A stretch of DNA of 34,963 bases, from contig JAUNEN010000014.1 in NCBI GenBank assembly GCA_030525525.1, forward strand, positions 1 through 34,963, in the 5' to 3' direction. The notes under the pieces were generated by a model. It saw only the letters and a program-made list of their open reading frames with translations, did no database searches and was not told the origin of the DNA. Below, one piece after another: positions 15,574-22,908 of this stretch. The position numbers were made by a program, and so were the translations under genes. The stretch is from Erysipelotrichaceae bacterium. GTDB lineage: Bacteria > Bacillota_I > Bacilli_A > Erysipelotrichales > Erysipelotrichaceae. How positions within the stretch are numbered: position 1 is the stretch's first letter; each line of letters starts with the position of its first letter.

Positions 15574-15603
15574 ATTCTATCTTCAGTTCCGCCTTCCCGT
15601 CAA
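15574..15603 (-). promoter_or_regulatory. asnB operon promoter
   Basis: Minus strand: -35 TTGACG (15603-15598), 18-bp spacer, -10 TAGAAT (15579-15574). The predicted start near 15567 lies about 11 nt before the T-box stem I base, which fits. Confidence 0.7.
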
Positions 15604-15738
15604 TCTTTTTTCATTTATTTTCTGAAATTTTTATCTTGATTTTACATTTTTTGAAATTGTTTTCAGCTGTTCCCTTAATAAGGAAAACAGGCGGTTCATT
15701 GTGCTTCAGAAGTGTTGAAAAGGCCTGAAAAAAAAGAG

Positions 15739-15767
15739 TTGACACCGGATTTTGCGGTGTGTAATAT
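15739..15767 (+). promoter_or_regulatory. amt promoter with internal inverted repeat
   Basis: Consensus -35 TTGACA (15739-15744), 17-bp spacer, -10 TAATAT (15762-15767). The spacer carries the perfect inverted repeat ACACCG (15742-15747) / CGGTGT (15755-15760), a possible repressor site. Predicted transcription start about 15774. Confidence 0.8.
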
Positions 15768-15777
15768 GTACGCATTG

Positions 15778-15837
15778 AGGCAAGGGTGCCCATAAGGTTC
15801 CCCTGCCTTTTCTTGTTATACAGGCTGATGGGGAACC
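15778..15837 (+). promoter_or_regulatory. amt leader attenuator with mutually exclusive hairpins
   Basis: Structure 1 is terminator-like: AGGCA.GGG (15778-15786) pairs with CCC.TGCCT (15800-15808) with one mismatch, followed by TTTTCTT. Structure 2 is a perfect 8-bp pairing of GGTTCCCC (15796-15803) with GGGGAACC (15830-15837). Both need the CCCC at 15800-15803, so they exclude each other. The hairpin begins about 4 nt after the predicted start and contains GCAAGGGTGCCC (15780-15791), nearly identical to the glnA leader. Confidence 0.65.
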
Positions 15838-15842
15838 GCACT

Positions 15843-15854
15843 TCACATATGTGA
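15843..15854 (+). promoter_or_regulatory. Perfect 12-bp palindrome upstream of amt
   Basis: TCACATATGTGA is fully self-complementary. It lies in the amt 5' untranslated region, between the attenuator and the ribosome site. It could be an operator or simply chance; no partner site was found. Confidence 0.3.
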
Positions 15855-15888
15855 CCAAAGATCTTTCAAACGATTTAAGGAGGAAAGA

Positions 15889-17634
15889 ATGATGGATGAA
15901 ACACTGCGGACACTCGTAAGCTCAGAAGTATTCAGTGTCTGGTTCCTGGCCGGAGCTGCGCTGGTCTTCTGGATGCAGGCCGGCTTTGCCATGGTCGAGG
16001 CCGGCTTCACAAGAGCCAAAAACACCGGCAACATTCTGATGAAGAACCTGATGGATTTCTGCATCGGAACAATCGTCTTCATACTGATCGGATACGGCCT
16101 TCTAATGGGAGAAGACCTGGCCGGCTTCATCGGCAGACCCGGCTTCGATCTGCTGAGCGCCTATCAGGAATTTGATTATTCCGCCTTTGTCTTCAACCTT
16201 GTCTTCTGTGCCACCACCGCGACGATTGTCTCCGGCGCGATGGCAGAAAGGACAAAGTTCCTGTCATACTGTGTCTATTCAGCTGTTATTTCAGCTCTGA
16301 TCTATCCCATTGAGGCGCACTGGATCTGGGGCGGCGGCTGGCTTTCACAGATCGGCTTCCATGATTTTGCCGGCTCCTGCGCCATTCATATGGTCGGCGG
16401 CATTTCCGCTTTGATCGGTGCGAAGATACTGGGAGCGAGAATCGGCAAATACCGTAAGGACAGTGACGGGAAGATTGTCAAAGTCAACGCGATTCCCGGC
16501 CATAACATTACATTCGGCGCATTGGGATGCTTTATTCTCTGGGTAGGATGGTATGGATTCAACGGAGCGGCAGCGACAGATGTGCCGCAGCTTGGCTCCA
16601 TCTTCCTGACAACAACCATTGCTCCTTCTGCCGCGACGGTCGCCTGTATGATCTTCACCTGGCTGCGCTATGGCAAACCGGATGTCTCGATGTGCCTCAA
16701 CGCTTCCCTGGCCGGACTTGTGGCGATTACCGCCGGCTGCGATGTGACCGACGCCTTCGGTTCTCTTGTCATCGGCACTGCCGCCGGACTGCTGGTTGTC
16801 TTCGGCGTCTGGCTGCTGGACAGTGTCCTGCATATCGATGATCCGGTCGGCGCGGTCGCGGTCCACTTCTGCAACGGTCTTTGGGGTACGATTGCCGTCG
16901 GTCTGTTTGCGACGGACACAGCTCCTGCCTATAGCATCGCAGATCAAAGCGGCGCTGTGATGAAGGGTCTCTTCTATGGCGGAGGTCTGAAGCTTCTCGG
17001 CATTCAGCTCAGCGGTGTTGTGAGTGTGGCGTTATGGACAGCTGTTACCATGACCCTTGTCTTTCTGGCCATTAAAGCCGTCTTTGGTCTGCGGGTCAGC
17101 CGTGAAGAAGAACAGCTCGGCCTTGATGTGACGGAACATGGTCTGACAAGTGCCTACGCCGGATTTGCGATGACGCCGGAATATCTTGAGGAAGGTCCTG
17201 TCACTGAAACCGTTCCGGTGATTTCTGAAAGCGAACCGGTGCCGGTTTATACAAAGAAAGAATCTGATGCCGGCACACCGAAGATTTCCAAGGTCGAAAT
17301 CGTCTGCCGCGAGGCTTATGTGGAGCCGCTCAAAAACGCGCTTGTGGGCATCGGTATTACCGGCATGACAATCACCCATGTGCTTGGCTGCGGCGCCCAG
17401 AAAGGCAAGCCTGAATATTACAGAGGCGTTGCGACCGAAGCCAGCCTGCTGCCCAAGGTGCAGTTTGATATTGTCGTTTCCAAAGTACCTGTGCGCTCCG
17501 TCATTGAAACCGCGAAGAAAGTTCTCTACACAGGTCATATCGGAGACGGCAAGATCTTTGTCTATGACGTTGAAAATGTCATCAAGGTCCGTACATCCGA
17601 GGAAGGCTATGACGCCTTGCAGGATGTTGAATAG
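15889..17634 (+). CDS. amt: Ammonium transporter with fused C-terminal PII domain
   Basis: Residues about 1-410 form a complete Amt channel of eleven predicted membrane spans. DFAGSCAIHMVGG and AVAVHFCNGLWGT hold the twin pore histidines and the structural Asp, and WIWGGGWL is also conserved. After a Pro/Glu/Val-rich linker, residues 465-581 are a full PII protein (KVEIVCREAYVEPLKNAL, GITGMTITHVLG, GDGKIFVYDVENVIKVRTSE). In the T-loop (KGKPEYYRGVATEA) the position of the E. coli GlnB uridylylated Tyr51 is Thr (about residue 516), so classical uridylylation is unlikely. Free PII proteins plug Amt pores according to ATP/ADP and 2-oxoglutarate; here the regulator is tethered. Start 15889 or 15892, behind AAGGAGG. 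Divergent from the asnB operon, single gene, with its own promoter, leader and terminator. Confidence 0.95.
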   Translation: MMDETLRTLVSSEVFSVWFLAGAALVFWMQAGFAMVEAGFTRAKNTGNILMKNLMDFCIGTIVFILIGYGLLMGEDLAGFIGRPGFDLLSAYQEFDYSAFVFNLVFCATTATIVSGAMAERTKFLSYCVYSAVISALIYPIEAHWIWGGGWLSQIGFHDFAGSCAIHMVGGISALIGAKILGARIGKYRKDSDGKIVKVNAIPGHNITFGALGCFILWVGWYGFNGAAATDVPQLGSIFLTTTIAPSAATVACMIFTWLRYGKPDVSMCLNASLAGLVAITAGCDVTDAFGSLVIGTAAGLLVVFGVWLLDSVLHIDDPVGAVAVHFCNGLWGTIAVGLFATDTAPAYSIADQSGAVMKGLFYGGGLKLLGIQLSGVVSVALWTAVTMTLVFLAIKAVFGLRVSREEEQLGLDVTEHGLTSAYAGFAMTPEYLEEGPVTETVPVISESEPVPVYTKKESDAGTPKISKVEIVCREAYVEPLKNALVGIGITGMTITHVLGCGAQKGKPEYYRGVATEASLLPKVQFDIVVSKVPVRSVIETAKKVLYTGHIGDGKIFVYDVENVIKVRTSEEGYDALQDVE

Positions 17635-17667
17635 TCCTGAATTCTTACGGACACATACTCTCACGTG

Positions 17668-17700
17668 CAAAGCCGCCCTTTTGTCCGGGGCGGTTTTGCC
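17668..17700 (+). terminator. amt terminator
   Basis: Stem CCGCCC (17673-17678 region) / GGGCGG (17688-17693) with outer GCAAA/TTTGC pairing and TTTT following. Confidence 0.75.
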
Positions 17701-18288
17701 TTTCCCGAAATGCACACGCAAACGGATACCGATGATAATCAGCAGGCGGTATAGTACTGCTGAGGAAGTGCCCATAAGCGGCAGATATCAGCTTTCTGAC
17801 TGCCGGAAACAAAAACCCTGTCAGGGATCTGCCCTTTTCATAAAAGAAGCAGAAGCGGCGGTCCTGAGCAGAGCCCGGTCAGCCGGGATCTGCTGAGCTG
17901 ATGAAAGAAGGTATTCAGAATGATATCTGCAGAGCAGCACGAATGAATTCTATATTCTTGCGTATATGACCCGTCTGTGTTTTGAATCTTTAAACCCGCA
18001 GAAACCGGGAATTGACATTCTTGCCATGGAAGAAGGATGTTTCAATGACGGCAAATGGAAACGTCAGTGCAGGCTGAACGGTGATGAAACTGCCGGAAAC
18101 AGCTATGAGGCAGATGCTGTCAAACTGCTGTATGTCAAATTGTTTGCATATTAAGATCTGCATCTGATCAGAAAGCCAATAAATCTCAGATACTTGAGCT
18201 GAGCAATTTAGATAGCAGCACGAACTGCCAGGACCATGAAATCACAGCTTAAAGAGAATGACAGATAATCTCCGCAATCAATTTATTC
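17701..18288. other. Gene-poor stretch with strong hairpin and one weak ORF
   Basis: No convincing gene was found in about 590 nt. A striking extended hairpin lies at 17867-17894: AGCAGA/TCTGCT outside, CCCGG/CCGGG inside, loop TCAG, one G-A mismatch, no T run. A 62-codon plus-strand frame (17966-18154: MTRLCFESLNPQKPGIDI...) has no ribosome site and no recognisable family; it may be a decayed gene. The stretch could hold an untranslated RNA or be degenerate sequence. Confidence 0.3.
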
Positions 18289-18633
18289 CTAACAAAGCCC
18301 TTGCGCCGCACTGCCCCCATTTTTTCCCAGATCAGTGATCAGACCATACCCATCCCGATAGCGGTATCCGGTATTGTCATCTTTCAGGGAGTCTTCCACC
18401 TTCATCACATCACTTTGCACAGCAATGACATCGCCTTCCTCATATTCGTGCATGCAGGCAAGCCTGAGACCTCTTTCTGCCTGTTCATCACTCAGCAGCC
18501 TTCTTTCTTCTTCCCTTAAAGGCAGAGCGCGTTCTGTCTTTACCAGACACTTTCCGCACTTATGATTTCCGCCGCATACCGCATTGACAGGGATCCCCTT
18601 TTTCTGCAGATATTTCAGAATTGTCTTTTTCAT
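18289..18633 (-). pseudogene. Truncated RACo-like corrinoid activator: 2Fe-2S domain only
   Basis: Residues 1-70 form a plant-type 2Fe-2S ferredoxin domain: LKYLQKKGIPVNAVCGGNHK, then CGKCLVK, and the fourth ligand in GLRLACMHEY. This is the N-terminus of the large DUF4445/RACo-like reductive activators of corrinoid proteins. In those proteins a linker leads to an ASKHA ATPase beginning with a GxAxDxGTT phosphate motif. Here the sequence reaches GYGLITDLG and then diverges to a short non-family tail and stop at residue 114, where about 500 further residues would be expected. No corrinoid methyltransferase lies nearby. A functional stand-alone ferredoxin is possible but a truncated remnant is more likely. 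Confidence 0.65.
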
Positions 18634-18766
18634 GATTCGTCATGTTACATGCATTATAGCAAACAACATGTTTTTTATGTCAAAGCTTTCAAATGTAACC
18701 GTCACAGGCATCAGTGATCTTCAGTATCTTCTGTGCACGAAACAGTTAACAGTTTATTGAATTGAC

Positions 18767-18795
18767 TTGAAAACAATTTTTAATTGCCTTAATCT
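18767..18795 (+). promoter_or_regulatory. Candidate promoter for the serine hydrolase
   Basis: TTGAAA (18767-18772), 17-bp spacer, TAATCT (18790-18795), about 43 nt before the ATG at 18838. Confidence 0.45.
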
Positions 18796-18837
18796 GCAGT
18801 CAGGACGTCCCTGGATTCACAATAGAGGAGTATTTTT

Positions 18838-19830
18838 ATGAACAGAGAACAGCTGCAGAGATTCATTTCAGAAAGCACCGGAAATGAAAGCAACATCACT
18901 CAGATCCATGTCATCAAAGACGGCAGAAGTGTTTATGATGACTGCTGGCATGGATTTACAGCCAATGATGCAATGAATGTCAATTCCGTGACCAAAGGAA
19001 TCATGGCACTGCTTGCCGGGATCGCTTTGGATCAGGGCTTTATCAGAAGTCTTGATCAGAAAGTGATGGAGTTTTTCCCGGACTATTCCGTTAAGCGCGG
19101 AGAAAAAACAATTTATGATGTAACGATACGGCACCTGCTCACGATGACGGCGCCTTACAAAGGAAAGTCAGAGCCATGGAAAAAGGTGTGCACTTCGGAT
19201 GACTGGACGCTTGCAATTCTTGATTATCTCGGAGGCCGCAAAGGGATCACGGGTGAATTCAGATATGCGACACTTGGGATCCAGATCCTGACAGGAATCA
19301 TTGAGCGCGCAAGCAAAGAAAAATGCATTGATTTTGCGAACAGGAATCTGTTTGAACCGCTGGGACTTCCGAAACGGATACTGCATGGCGACAGCTCCAA
19401 AGAAGACCAGTTCGATTTCTTCATGAATAAGAATCCGAGAAAATACGAGTGGTATAACGATCCTCAGGGCACCGTTACGGCCGGCTGGGGATTGTGCATG
19501 TCAGCCGCAGAAATGGCGGCTGTCGGAGAACTTGTACTGAATCGGGGGATGTACAACGGCAGAAAGGTCATCTCAGCAGAATACATTGATGACATGCTGA
19601 AGCCGCATCTGAAACTCGGTGAAAGATTCGGATATATGAACTACGGATATTTATGGTATAAGCCTTTTGATGACAGAGAGGTTTATGCGGCGATCGGAGA
19701 CAGCGGAAATATCATTTATATCAGCAAAGAAACAAATGTTTCCGTGGGTATGACCGGCACATTCAGACCGAGGATATTTGACAGAGTCGATTCCATCGAA
19801 CAGAAAGTGCTGCCTGCGATTATCGGGTAA
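18838..19830 (+). CDS. Serine hydrolase, beta-lactamase class C-like family
   Basis: The 330-residue protein has the penicillin-binding/beta-lactamase fold motifs: catalytic SVTK (SxxK) in MNVNSVTKGIMALLAG, and the second-motif region FRYATLGIQIL, where the usual Asn of YxN is Thr. GDSGNIIYI replaces the K/HTG motif. The surrounding phrases (IRHLLTMTAPYKG, FEPLGLPKRI, GWGLCMSAAEMAAVGELVLN) are typical of PF00144 esterase/peptidase homologues. There is no signal peptide, so it is probably cytoplasmic; a resistance role is unlikely and the substrate is unknown. Ribosome site GAGGAG. Single gene with its own promoter and terminator. Confidence 0.88.
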   Translation: MNREQLQRFISESTGNESNITQIHVIKDGRSVYDDCWHGFTANDAMNVNSVTKGIMALLAGIALDQGFIRSLDQKVMEFFPDYSVKRGEKTIYDVTIRHLLTMTAPYKGKSEPWKKVCTSDDWTLAILDYLGGRKGITGEFRYATLGIQILTGIIERASKEKCIDFANRNLFEPLGLPKRILHGDSSKEDQFDFFMNKNPRKYEWYNDPQGTVTAGWGLCMSAAEMAAVGELVLNRGMYNGRKVISAEYIDDMLKPHLKLGERFGYMNYGYLWYKPFDDREVYAAIGDSGNIIYISKETNVSVGMTGTFRPRIFDRVDSIEQKVLPAIIG

Positions 19831-19944
19831 CAGTCATTGCAGTTAACACTGCAGATTCCGGTCAGCTGCTGAATAACAGCTTTCGGCACTTTCCTTCCCG
19901 CCCAGCCGTTGCGCAATACCAAATATCTGAAGAAGCAGAGAAAT

Positions 19945-19974
19945 GGAGCACCTTGTTCAGATGCTCCGTTTTTT
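19945..19974 (+). terminator. Terminator downstream of the serine hydrolase
   Basis: Stem GGAGCA (19945-19950) / TGCTCC (19962-19967) followed by GTTTTTT. The rest of 19975-20270 shows no gene I can support. Confidence 0.75.
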
Positions 19975-20270
19975 GGTGATTCATTATTTCACTGCTTCCG
20001 CTTCAGGCTTCCGGATATCTCTTTTAGAGTGGCATTAACAGCATGAAGATGACAAACATTGCCCCTGCCATGATGCACGCAGCCGCCATACAGAAATTCA
20101 ATTGCCGTGAAAAACAGCTTCGGGCTGATCTAAACCGCCTGAATGAAGGAGCGATCCGTACCGGCTGGTTCGATGCCTGTCTGCAGCTTACCGTATGTCA
20201 CTCTACCGGCGACAGAGCCGATTGCCCTGATCAGCAAACCGAATGTGCAGATTTTTATTTTTAAACTGCA

Positions 20271-20352
20271 AATAAAAAATCCGAAGGTTCGGATAAAAAT
20301 AAAAAGGCGCTCCCCGGCTTTGGGTTTACGCCTCGACCGGCACTTATGCCGG
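20271..20352 (-). terminator. Stack of three hairpins ending the 20376-20930 gene
   Basis: Read on the minus strand: CCGGCA/TGCCGG (loop TAAG, 20352-20337); then AGGCG/CGCCT (20333-20305) followed by TTTTATTTTT; then ATCCGA/TCGGAT (20294-20279) followed by TTTTTATTT. The last two are tandem intrinsic terminators. Confidence 0.7.
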
Positions 20353-20375
20353 TGGCAGGTCTGATTCCTTGGTGA

Positions 20376-20930
20376 TTAACGGCGTCTGGGATCTCTTTCA
20401 AGAGAATGGCCGTAATTGACCACATGGTAGGCAAGATACTTCATGACCGCATTGAATACAAATGAAAGGCTGAATGTTGTACTGCCGCTGCTGATCGGTG
20501 ATCCGTTGACAGTCAGATTGGCTGCCATGAAACTCAGAACCACTGTACATACAATTCCTGCAACCCCGCCGAGAACTTCAAAGCGTGCAGCTGATTTTAA
20601 ACTGTCGGCACACTTCCGGGAGAACGGTCTTTCCTCTTTGCATTCTGTCAAAGCATCTCTGGTTTTAAGTGTACCCAGAATTGCCAGAACCAATGCGACT
20701 AAGGCAGCCGCCATAACACCGAGCATGACCGGTTTCAGAGCATCCATTTCAGCCGGTGTCATGCTTCCGCCGCTGATTGTGATGACATTTCCTGTTTTTG
20801 CCGCAAGCTCGGAGAAGCTTCCCGCCATTGCAACCATGACAAGTACGCCCGTAACAACCATTGCCGCAATAACCAGGAGCACCAGAACAATCGTGCAGCA
20901 AGCTTTCAAAAATCCTGCTGTTTTTCTCAT
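20376..20930 (-). CDS. Four-helix membrane protein, DUF2975-like
   Basis: The 184-residue protein has four predicted membrane spans: about 8-35 (IVLVLLVIAAMVVTGVLVMV), 68-87 (VMLGVMAAALVALVLAILG), 115-135 (VLGGVAGIVCTVVLSFMAA) and a final span. A conserved-looking cytoplasmic loop ECKEERPFSRKCADSLKSAA sits between spans 2 and 3. That layout and an RPFS-type loop resemble DUF2975 membrane proteins, but the match is from memory and weak. The ribosome site GAGGAGG is strong. No DUF2975-associated helix-turn-helix gene adjoins it. Function is unknown. Confidence 0.75.
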   Translation of the reverse strand: MRKTAGFLKACCTIVLVLLVIAAMVVTGVLVMVAMAGSFSELAAKTGNVITISGGSMTPAEMDALKPVMLGVMAAALVALVLAILGTLKTRDALTECKEERPFSRKCADSLKSAARFEVLGGVAGIVCTVVLSFMAANLTVNGSPISSGSTTFSLSFVFNAVMKYLAYHVVNYGHSLERDPRRR

Positions 20931-21000
20931 ATGAATTCCTCCTCACTTCTCATTCTACAACCAATTGACCATCCTTTGGCATATTCTTAAAACAACTGAA

Positions 21001-21021
21001 AGACAGACTCAGAGACTGTCT
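21001..21021 (-). terminator. Weak terminator after the phosphodiesterase gene
   Basis: Stem AGACAG/CTGTCT (minus strand, 21021-21001) followed by a poor T-rich tail (TTCAGTTGTTTT). Confidence 0.4.
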
Positions 21022-21037
21022 TACTTAATCATCCGTA

Positions 21038-22804
21038 TCAGTTGAAGATGCCGTCCACGATCTTTTCAAAATCCGTACGCTTTTCCAGCTGACTGATCAG
21101 TCCGAATGCCTGTGAGACATGATCGGTGATAATTCCGTCGGCTTTGCTTAACAGGAAGTGTTTCTGGGAACCAGGTTCATTCGGTGTCCATACCAGTACT
21201 TTCTTTCCCTGCTTATGGATTGCATCCATGGCAGAAGCTGTCGCCGATTCTTCTTCAAGTCCGAGATAATCGCAGTTGAGTGCGGCCGTATTTCCGAATG
21301 AGAGGAATGTCAGATATCCCGTCTGTATTTCCGGATACGTCTTTTCGGTATAGTCGATCAGATCATACTGCAGGGAAATCAGCACACTCTGATCTTCCAT
21401 GCCTGCCTCCCGGACAGCCTTTACGGTATCATCCGCCATCTGCCTGTCGGCAGTATTTCCCTTCAGCTCAATAAACAATACAATTTTATCTTTGGAAGCC
21501 GCCAGCATTTCTTCAAGCGTCGGTACCGGTTCTCCATCCACTGAAAGTGCACGGACTTCTTCAAGGGTCATGTCTTCCGGTCTTTGATCAACACCGGCAG
21601 TACGCTCAAATGTGGAATCATGGTTCAGTACATAATAGCCGTCTTTGGTACGCTGAATATCGATCTCACTGCCATATGCGCCCAGTTCAGCAGCTTTCTT
21701 TAATCCTGCCACACAGTTTTCCGCACCTTCGGTTCCCCCGCCTCTGTGGGCAATGATGGGACACGTGATCTTCGGCGGGAAGATATCATCGAATGCCTTG
21801 TTTCCAAGATACGAAATGATCATGACTGCCGCAACGCCTGAGATACAGGCAATGATCAGCACCGGATAGTGCTTGTTTTCCTGTACCTCATATGCAATAT
21901 CCGGCTCTTCCTTATACTGGTAATACAATTCTGTAATGCGCATCAGATAAAGCGGCACAGCAAAAATACCTGCCAATGCGAAAGCAGCTGCAGCGTTCAT
22001 ACACACTGCCAGCAGCCAGAACCGGCGCATTCCTTCCGTACTGACTCCCAGGAAAAACAGCGGTATTCCAAGCAGCACCAGTCCGAGCAGGATCATGATC
22101 GCTGCACACGACAGAAAATACACAAAATTGTTTTTTGTGTAGTTCTTCCAGTTTTTCTTCATTAATGAGCGGGAATCTCTGAGCGAGCGTTTTACCGGAA
22201 GATCATCCAGCAGAATCCCGTGCAGTGAGAACATATTGGCCAGACCGATGAGTGTGAAAAATACAATAGCGACTTTATACAGGGCATTGTACAGCGGTGT
22301 CGTCTCGATCACCGAAGTAATGAATGTCGGGATGTAAAGTCCGTTTGTGAGGGAGATTGATATGCCGAATCCCAGGATCGGTGCAAGCAGTGCAATATAC
22401 AGCACAATGACGATGCCTGCCGGGCAGAAGAATCTGCGGATATCCGCAATGCTTTCCCTCATACATTCCCATACCGTGAATTCTTCCTTTTTCAGCCGCT
22501 TTCCGCTGAACAGGATCATCGTATTCAGGTCAAATGCAACATAGAGAAACAAGGAGACAAGTGCCATCGCAATCAGCAGGATTCCCTGCCAGGTTGTAAA
22601 CAGGAACAGGAAATCACCGCTGCTGACTGCGACTCTTCCGGTCGAGTGCAGCGTCCATCGCATCGCTACGGTCAGACCGAACAGCAGAATTCCCAGAATC
22701 ACCTTGGATACAATCTGATATCTCATGATATCCGGTATTGCCTGCAGATACGGCAGTACCGTGTTCTGCAATTGCTTTTGTTTCAGTTTCTGTTTCTGTT
22801 TCAT
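21038..22804 (-). CDS. Membrane-anchored glycerophosphodiester phosphodiesterase
   Basis: Hydrolyses glycerophosphodiesters to glycerol-3-phosphate and an alcohol. The N-terminal half (about 25-340) is a multi-span membrane domain of the GPDPase_memb type. The C-terminal half is the GDPD TIM barrel with catalytic IIAHRGGGTEGAEN, EIDIQRTKDGYYVLNHDSTF, PTLEEML, ELKG, and the late VLVWTPNEPGSQ and ADGIITDHV motifs. The barrel probably faces outside, where it could act on deacylated lipids or polyol-phosphate polymers (inference). I chose the ATG at 22804 (MKQKQKLK, a basic start typical of such proteins) because no ribosome site precedes the ATG at 22873. It lies downstream of the S9 peptidase on the same strand with a gap of about 100 nt. 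Confidence 0.9.
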   Translation of the reverse strand: MKQKQKLKQKQLQNTVLPYLQAIPDIMRYQIVSKVILGILLFGLTVAMRWTLHSTGRVAVSSGDFLFLFTTWQGILLIAMALVSLFLYVAFDLNTMILFSGKRLKKEEFTVWECMRESIADIRRFFCPAGIVIVLYIALLAPILGFGISISLTNGLYIPTFITSVIETTPLYNALYKVAIVFFTLIGLANMFSLHGILLDDLPVKRSLRDSRSLMKKNWKNYTKNNFVYFLSCAAIMILLGLVLLGIPLFFLGVSTEGMRRFWLLAVCMNAAAAFALAGIFAVPLYLMRITELYYQYKEEPDIAYEVQENKHYPVLIIACISGVAAVMIISYLGNKAFDDIFPPKITCPIIAHRGGGTEGAENCVAGLKKAAELGAYGSEIDIQRTKDGYYVLNHDSTFERTAGVDQRPEDMTLEEVRALSVDGEPVPTLEEMLAASKDKIVLFIELKGNTADRQMADDTVKAVREAGMEDQSVLISLQYDLIDYTEKTYPEIQTGYLTFLSFGNTAALNCDYLGLEEESATASAMDAIHKQGKKVLVWTPNEPGSQKHFLLSKADGIITDHVSQAFGLISQLEKRTDFEKIVDGIFN

Positions 22805-22908
22805 CTTTCCTTCTTCTTCCGACAGATATTGTACCAAAAATGTCATGTCGGGAAATGCCGGGTTGACATTCAAAAGAAAATATTCATCAAAAGCTTCCGA
22901 CGGCCTGA

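Noticed and set aside
16345-17775. Long minus-strand ORFs antisense to amt (200 and 247 codons)
   Set aside because: They mirror the conserved Amt and PII coding sequence and have no family motifs.
18838-19830. Antibiotic-resistance beta-lactamase
   Set aside because: No signal peptide and altered second and third motifs; it fits the broad serine hydrolase family instead.
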